A stretch of 64,000 bases of DNA from Gallionellaceae bacterium (GTDB lineage: Bacteria > Pseudomonadota > Gammaproteobacteria > Burkholderiales > Thiobacillaceae): assembly GCA_028714735.1 (NCBI GenBank), contig JAQTLU010000008.1, positions 1-64,000 of the forward strand. Direction: 5' to 3'. The first letter of the stretch is position 1, and each line of letters starts with the position of its first letter. The notes below the pieces were generated by a model. That model did no database searches, was not told the origin of the DNA, and was given only the letters and a program-made list of their open reading frames with translations. Positions 60,724 through 64,000 of this stretch are shown here, piece by piece. Both the position numbers and the translations under genes were made by a program.

Positions 60724-62739
60724 CTAGAAACGATAGACGGCCTTGAGCCGGAAGCTGCGGCCATCCTGTCCGATCAGGTCCTCGACATGCTCGGGGCGGC
60801 CGGGGTCGGCATAGTGCCGGTCGAACAGGTTGTAGACGCTGGCGGAGACCTCCAGTCCCTCGGCCAGCTTCCGGTTCAACAGGGTCAGGTTGGCGATGGC
60901 GTAGCTGCCCGCCCTGGCGCCGGCCAGGGTCTTGCGGGCGCTGGTGTACTGCAGTTCCATCCCGGCCCGCCAGGCCTCGCCGAACAGGGGCATGGAATAG
61001 TTGAGCTTGGCCAGGTGGCGGGGCGAATTCTCCAGGGTCGTGCCGGTATCCTGGGAGCGGGTGATCTGCCAGGCGTAGCTGGCCCGCAGCCGGGTATCGT
61101 CGGCCCAGGCGCGCTCGACCTCGAACTCGGCGCCGTTGGCCTTGAACTGGCCGATGTTGCGGAAGACGTTGTAGCCGTCCGTGTCGGTGATCTGGCTGAT
61201 CAGGTTGCTGATCTCGTTCTGGTAGACGGAGGCGGAAACGCGGAAGTTGGCCTGGAACTGGTGCTCGACGACGATCTCGTAGCTGGTGACCTCCTCCGGT
61301 TCGAGGCCGACACTCGGTTTCGAGCCCAGGCTGGCGCTGGAGTAGTACATCTCGTAGGCGTTGGGGGCGCGGAAGGCGGTGCCGTAGAGCAGCTTGACCG
61401 CCGTCTCCGGCTGCGGCGTGTAGATCAGCGCCAGGCGCGGGTTCCAGGTGCCGCCCACGGTGGAGAAGTGATCGTAGCGCAGTCCCGCATTGAGCCGCAG
61501 TCGCTCGCCCAGGGGCAGGTCATCCTGGATGTACACGGCCTGGCGCTGACTGCTGTGCTGTTCATCCAGATAGACCTCATAGGGCGCCTGATCGTAGTTC
61601 TTCATGTCCTGGCGGAAGTTGTCCTGGTACTCCGCCCCGAATACCAGCTTGTGGCGATCGAACTGCCCGACCAGCCTGGCTTCGGCGCCCCACCATTCGG
61701 CCCAGGCCTGGTCCTTGTTGAGGGTGACCGGCGGCGCGTCATAAGGAAAGACGGAGTCGTAGAAATAGCCGCCGTAGAACACCCGGCCGGACAGGTCGAG
61801 GCGTTCGCCCAGCTTGCCGGCGTAGGCCAGGTCGAGCACGGCCTGGGAATCCACCGTCTGGGTGCGGGGGTCGTTGAACACGCTGCCGAAGGAGGCCGTG
61901 GGTACCCCTTGGGTGCTTTCTGAATATGCGCTGGTCAGGGTAAAACCTGCATAGGACAACTTGCCGTAGAAGTTCTGGTAGCTGCCATGATCCCGTTTCC
62001 GGGCGATGCCGTTGTTGGTGTCCGGGCTGTCGAACTCCGGGAAATACAGGTTCTGCCCCCGGCTGTCGGAATAGCTCGTCGACAACAGGATTTCGGCACC
62101 GTTATCAAGCTGCCGGCCATAAGTCAGGCGCCCCTTGCCGGTGCCGTAGCTCGCGGCCGACCCGGCCGCCTCCCAGCCGTTGTAGTCGCGTCCGCGTTTG
62201 CTGATGACGTTGACCACGCCGAAAAAGGCGTTGCTGCCGTAGATCGAGGAGCCCGGTCCGCGCACCACTTCCACCCGGTCGATGAGGTCGACGTCGAGGA
62301 AGAGTTCGTTGCCGATCGAGGCGGTGTCGTAATTGGCGTCGTTGACCCGGATGCCGTCCACCAGCAACAGGATGCGGCTGTTGTAGTCGCCGGGACGGTT
62401 GAAGCCGCGCACCCCGACGTATCGGTAGTTGCGGTCGCTGGTGACGAACAGGCCGCGCAGGCTGCCCAGGATGTCAGCCAGGGTGCGGTAGCCGTAGTTC
62501 CTGATGTCGGCGGCGGTGACGATGCTGACCGCGGCCGGGGCCTCGGTGGTCTTCTGGGCAAACCGGCTGGCGCTGTAGACCTCGACCGAGAGCAGTTCCT
62601 CGATCGAAAGTTGGGTCAGGTCGGCGGCTTCCTCGGCGCTCGCGGGGGTGGCCAGGACAAGCAGCAGCGCGCCGGCGCAGGCCGTGAGGCGCAGGCAGGG
62701 CGATCGATCGGCGGCAAGGACGGGCAAGACGATAACCAT
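60724..62739 (-). CDS. TonB-dependent outer-membrane receptor
   Basis: This 671-residue outer-membrane receptor starts with a signal peptide (LRLTACAGALLLVLATPASA). A TonB-box-like start (LTQLSIEELLSVEVYSAS) leads to the plug domain (about 45-180, with PAAVSIVTAADIRNYGYRTLADIL, GVRGFNRPGDYN and VEVVRGPGSSIYGSNAFFGVVNVI). The barrel ends in the aromatic FRLKAVYRF, with YSSASLGSKPSVGLEPEEVTSYEI as a receptor signature. The ligand cannot be named; the plug resembles siderophore/cobalamin receptors. It heads the ten-gene signalling operon, with AGAGGGGATATCAG before the ATG. No ExbB/ExbD or full TonB gene is in the window. Confidence 0.93.
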   Translation of the reverse strand: MVIVLPVLAADRSPCLRLTACAGALLLVLATPASAEEAADLTQLSIEELLSVEVYSASRFAQKTTEAPAAVSIVTAADIRNYGYRTLADILGSLRGLFVTSDRNYRYVGVRGFNRPGDYNSRILLLVDGIRVNDANYDTASIGNELFLDVDLIDRVEVVRGPGSSIYGSNAFFGVVNVISKRGRDYNGWEAAGSAASYGTGKGRLTYGRQLDNGAEILLSTSYSDSRGQNLYFPEFDSPDTNNGIARKRDHGSYQNFYGKLSYAGFTLTSAYSESTQGVPTASFGSVFNDPRTQTVDSQAVLDLAYAGKLGERLDLSGRVFYGGYFYDSVFPYDAPPVTLNKDQAWAEWWGAEARLVGQFDRHKLVFGAEYQDNFRQDMKNYDQAPYEVYLDEQHSSQRQAVYIQDDLPLGERLRLNAGLRYDHFSTVGGTWNPRLALIYTPQPETAVKLLYGTAFRAPNAYEMYYSSASLGSKPSVGLEPEEVTSYEIVVEHQFQANFRVSASVYQNEISNLISQITDTDGYNVFRNIGQFKANGAEFEVERAWADDTRLRASYAWQITRSQDTGTTLENSPRHLAKLNYSMPLFGEAWRAGMELQYTSARKTLAGARAGSYAIANLTLLNRKLAEGLEVSASVYNLFDRHYADPGRPEHVEDLIGQDGRSFRLKAVYRF

Positions 62740-63270
62740 CTGATATCCCCTCTATCAACCTGAAACGCGCACTGTGGTCCATCGACCCCACGCTCCCATT
62801 CATGGGGGGATGGTAAATGGGCAGTGCAGGTACAAGATCCGGGGCGCTGCTTTTGCCCTGCCCATCATGGAAATGCTAGTTCAAGATCCGGGTTCCCGTG
62901 CAGGGGAAGCCGTTGACCTGCTTTGCGACAGCGCCGATTTATCGCCTCCTGATGCTAACACCATTCCCGTTCGGTAACCCTTGATACAAAAAGGTTTTCC
63001 AGGCAAACCGGGGCCAGGCCAGGGGCGGATGCAGGATGCCTGAAGGGGGCCGGACCGATGTGGACAAGCGAAGATGCCGGGCAGGCTTCGAGATCGGCGG
63101 CGTAGAATGACCTGGCCATCCGGTTTCTGCCCGTCAGGGCGTCCTTACCGGTTCTCCCCACGGTTGCCTTGCCGCCGTGCCCGCCATCGGGACGAAGTCA
63201 GTCCATTCAGAACGGCCCGTCGCGCGCGCAAGCGAACGGCGACGGCCGTCACACTCCATCGGGAGGCTAC
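62740..63270. other. Intergenic gap between the TonB receptor and RRM gene
   Basis: This 531-bp gap separates two divergent genes. It contains the leaders and ribosome sites for both, a pair of 11-bp direct repeats (see 62833-62892), and a GC-rich stretch before the RRM gene. A weak plus-strand TTGACC-N17-GATTTA occurs around 62913. I saw no RNA gene, terminator or known riboswitch; the cobalamin box pattern was looked for and not found. Confidence 0.5.
62833..62892. repeat. Two 11-bp direct repeats upstream of the signalling operon
   Basis: CAAGATCCGGG occurs at 62833-62843 and again at 62882-62892, 49 bp apart and about 95-150 bp upstream of the TonB receptor start. The spacing is near five helical turns, which would suit a regulator bound to one face. 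Regulatory function is inferred only. Confidence 0.3.
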
Positions 63271-63537
63271 ATGGATCTTTTCGTAGGCAATCTGGCCCCG
63301 CAAACCTCGGAAGACGAGTTGTCGGCGCTGTTCAAGACCTTTGGCGAGGTCCGCTCGGTGCAGATCAAGCGCGACCTGTTCAGCGGCGTTTCCAAGGGCT
63401 TCGGCTTCATCGAGATGCCGGGGCGGCAGCATTCCCTGAATGCGATGGCCGGCCTCAACGGCAAGGACCTCAACGGCCAGCCGCTGACGGTCAACGAGTC
63501 GCAGCCGCGCCAGGGCGGCGGGGGCCGGCGCCGCTGA
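63271..63537 (+). CDS. RRM-domain RNA-binding protein
   Basis: This 88-residue protein consists of a single RRM. RNP2 is LFVGNLAPQ (MDLFVGNLAPQTSEDELSALFK) and RNP1 is KGFGFIEM; a Gly/Arg-rich tail (PRQGGGGRRR) follows. Such Rbp-type proteins bind single-stranded RNA and are often cold-induced in proteobacteria and cyanobacteria. The start ATG at 63271 follows GGGAGGCTAC; the longer ORF to 63169 is not supported. It is divergent from the TonB receptor and convergent with yaeQ (gap 4 nt). Confidence 0.93.
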   Translation: MDLFVGNLAPQTSEDELSALFKTFGEVRSVQIKRDLFSGVSKGFGFIEMPGRQHSLNAMAGLNGKDLNGQPLTVNESQPRQGGGGRRR

Positions 63538-63541
63538 GCGG

Positions 63542-64000
63542 TCAGCCCCCCCGCTTGACCGGTTCGATGTGCGCGGTGTGCTTGCCGTCGGTGAGCATCA
63601 CCTGGCCGTCCTGGACCGTGCATTGCAGGCGCATGGAGCGGCTGGCCAGGGCGCGCAGTTCGTCGACCGACTCGGTCGGCAGGTTCAGCACGGTGAGCTT
63701 GTCCAGGCGGGCCAGGGCGTTCCTGTTCTGCTCCCACCAGATATCCGACGGCCGGCCGTTGTAGTTGATCAGCACGACCTGCTCGGAACGGTTGCAGGCC
63801 TTGCGCAGCCATTTCTCGTCCGGCAGGCCGACGTCGATCCAGAGCTTGATCGTGCCGGTGAGGTCCTTCAGCCAGAGGTCGGGCTCGTCGTCGACGCACA
63901 GGCCCTTGCCGAAGCCCAGGCCGTCGCAGGCGTAGAGCACGAAGGCGAGCAGGCGGACCATCATCCGCTCGTCGGTTTCCGAGGGGTGGCGGGCGAGGGT
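63542..64000 (-). CDS. yaeQ: YaeQ-family protein, 5' end outside the window
   Basis: This is the C-terminal part (about 153 codons visible) of a YaeQ protein, a restriction-endonuclease-like fold of uncertain function. Family residues are LARHPSETDERMMVRLLAFVLYA, LCVDDEPDLWLKDLTG, WIDVGLPDEKWLRKACNRSEQVVLINYN and IWWEQNRNALARL. The reading frame stays open to base 64000, so the start lies beyond the window. It runs convergent with the RRM gene. Confidence 0.93.
   Translation of the reverse strand, partial: TLARHPSETDERMMVRLLAFVLYACDGLGFGKGLCVDDEPDLWLKDLTGTIKLWIDVGLPDEKWLRKACNRSEQVVLINYNGRPSDIWWEQNRNALARLDKLTVLNLPTESVDELRALASRSMRLQCTVQDGQVMLTDGKHTAHIEPVKRGG

Noticed and set aside
62740-62960. 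Possible cobalamin riboswitch upstream of the TonB receptor
   Set aside because: Some words (CCACAGTGCG, GGGAA) recall parts of the B12 element, but the conserved box and the multi-stem order are absent.

Overview
The window is a visibly GC-rich, gene-dense bacterial chromosome segment with almost no plasmid- or phage-like content. The gene content and local order point to a betaproteobacterium, probably of the Rhodocyclales/Nitrosomonadales type. The clues are purM-purN-DUF3108, ilvE beside glnE, rppH-proS-lytic transglycosylase, apbC-dcd near a large Orn/Lys/Arg decarboxylase, and a DciA-type gene beside secA. The assignment below class level is inference. No rRNA, tRNA or CRISPR was seen.

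Layout. 1-9.2 kb: the end of purM, then purN and a DUF3108 protein on the plus strand; two small proteins, one FlaG-like; a minus-strand operon of phosphomannomutase, corA, purE and purK; and oxygen-independent hemN. Between hemN and the phosphomannomutase gene is a minus-strand promoter followed by two hairpins and a run of nine U, a good candidate for a small RNA or a leader attenuator. 9.2-16 kb: a DUF302 protein, a zinc-finger protein, ilvE, glnE and acs. Downstream of acs lies a synonymously diverged second copy of its last 14 codons, a recombination scar. 16-17.3 kb is a small accessory patch with a Phd/PIN toxin-antitoxin pair and an AT-richer membrane protein. 17.3-23.7 kb: lytic transglycosylase, proS, a spermidine-synthase-like gene, rppH, a CBS protein, apbC and dcd. 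23.7-25.9 kb looks accessory, with a broken ORF and an AT-richer NTF2-PAS-GGDEF protein. 26-46.8 kb is mostly housekeeping: decarboxylase, a redox pair, phhB, thioesterase, secA, dciA, aroK, VanZ, DHH phosphoesterase, Na+/solute symporter, FadL-type porin, a second toxin-antitoxin pair with a REP-like palindrome, arginase, ubiB, ubiJ, mtnA, hda, a glycosyltransferase and arfB.

The most striking part is 46.7-62.7 kb. Ten minus-strand genes with gaps of 27 nt or less and several stop/start overlaps form what looks like one 16-kb operon. In transcription order they encode a TonB-dependent receptor, a YfiR-like periplasmic protein, a CHASE8-HAMP-triple-PAS histidine kinase, a PstS-like periplasmic binding protein, a PAS histidine kinase, a dCache-HAMP histidine kinase, a short two-TM histidine kinase, a double-receiver protein, a REC-PAS-GGDEF diguanylate cyclase and a REC-triple-PAS-HisKA-HATPase-REC-HPt hybrid kinase. 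The four unlinked kinases share one H-box module, and two of them carry a nearly identical block of about 784 bp. No DNA-binding response regulator and no transporter permease is present. I infer a multi-input phosphorelay that reads periplasmic or outer-membrane signals and ends in c-di-GMP synthesis and a hybrid kinase/HPt. The window ends with an RRM RNA-binding protein and a truncated yaeQ.
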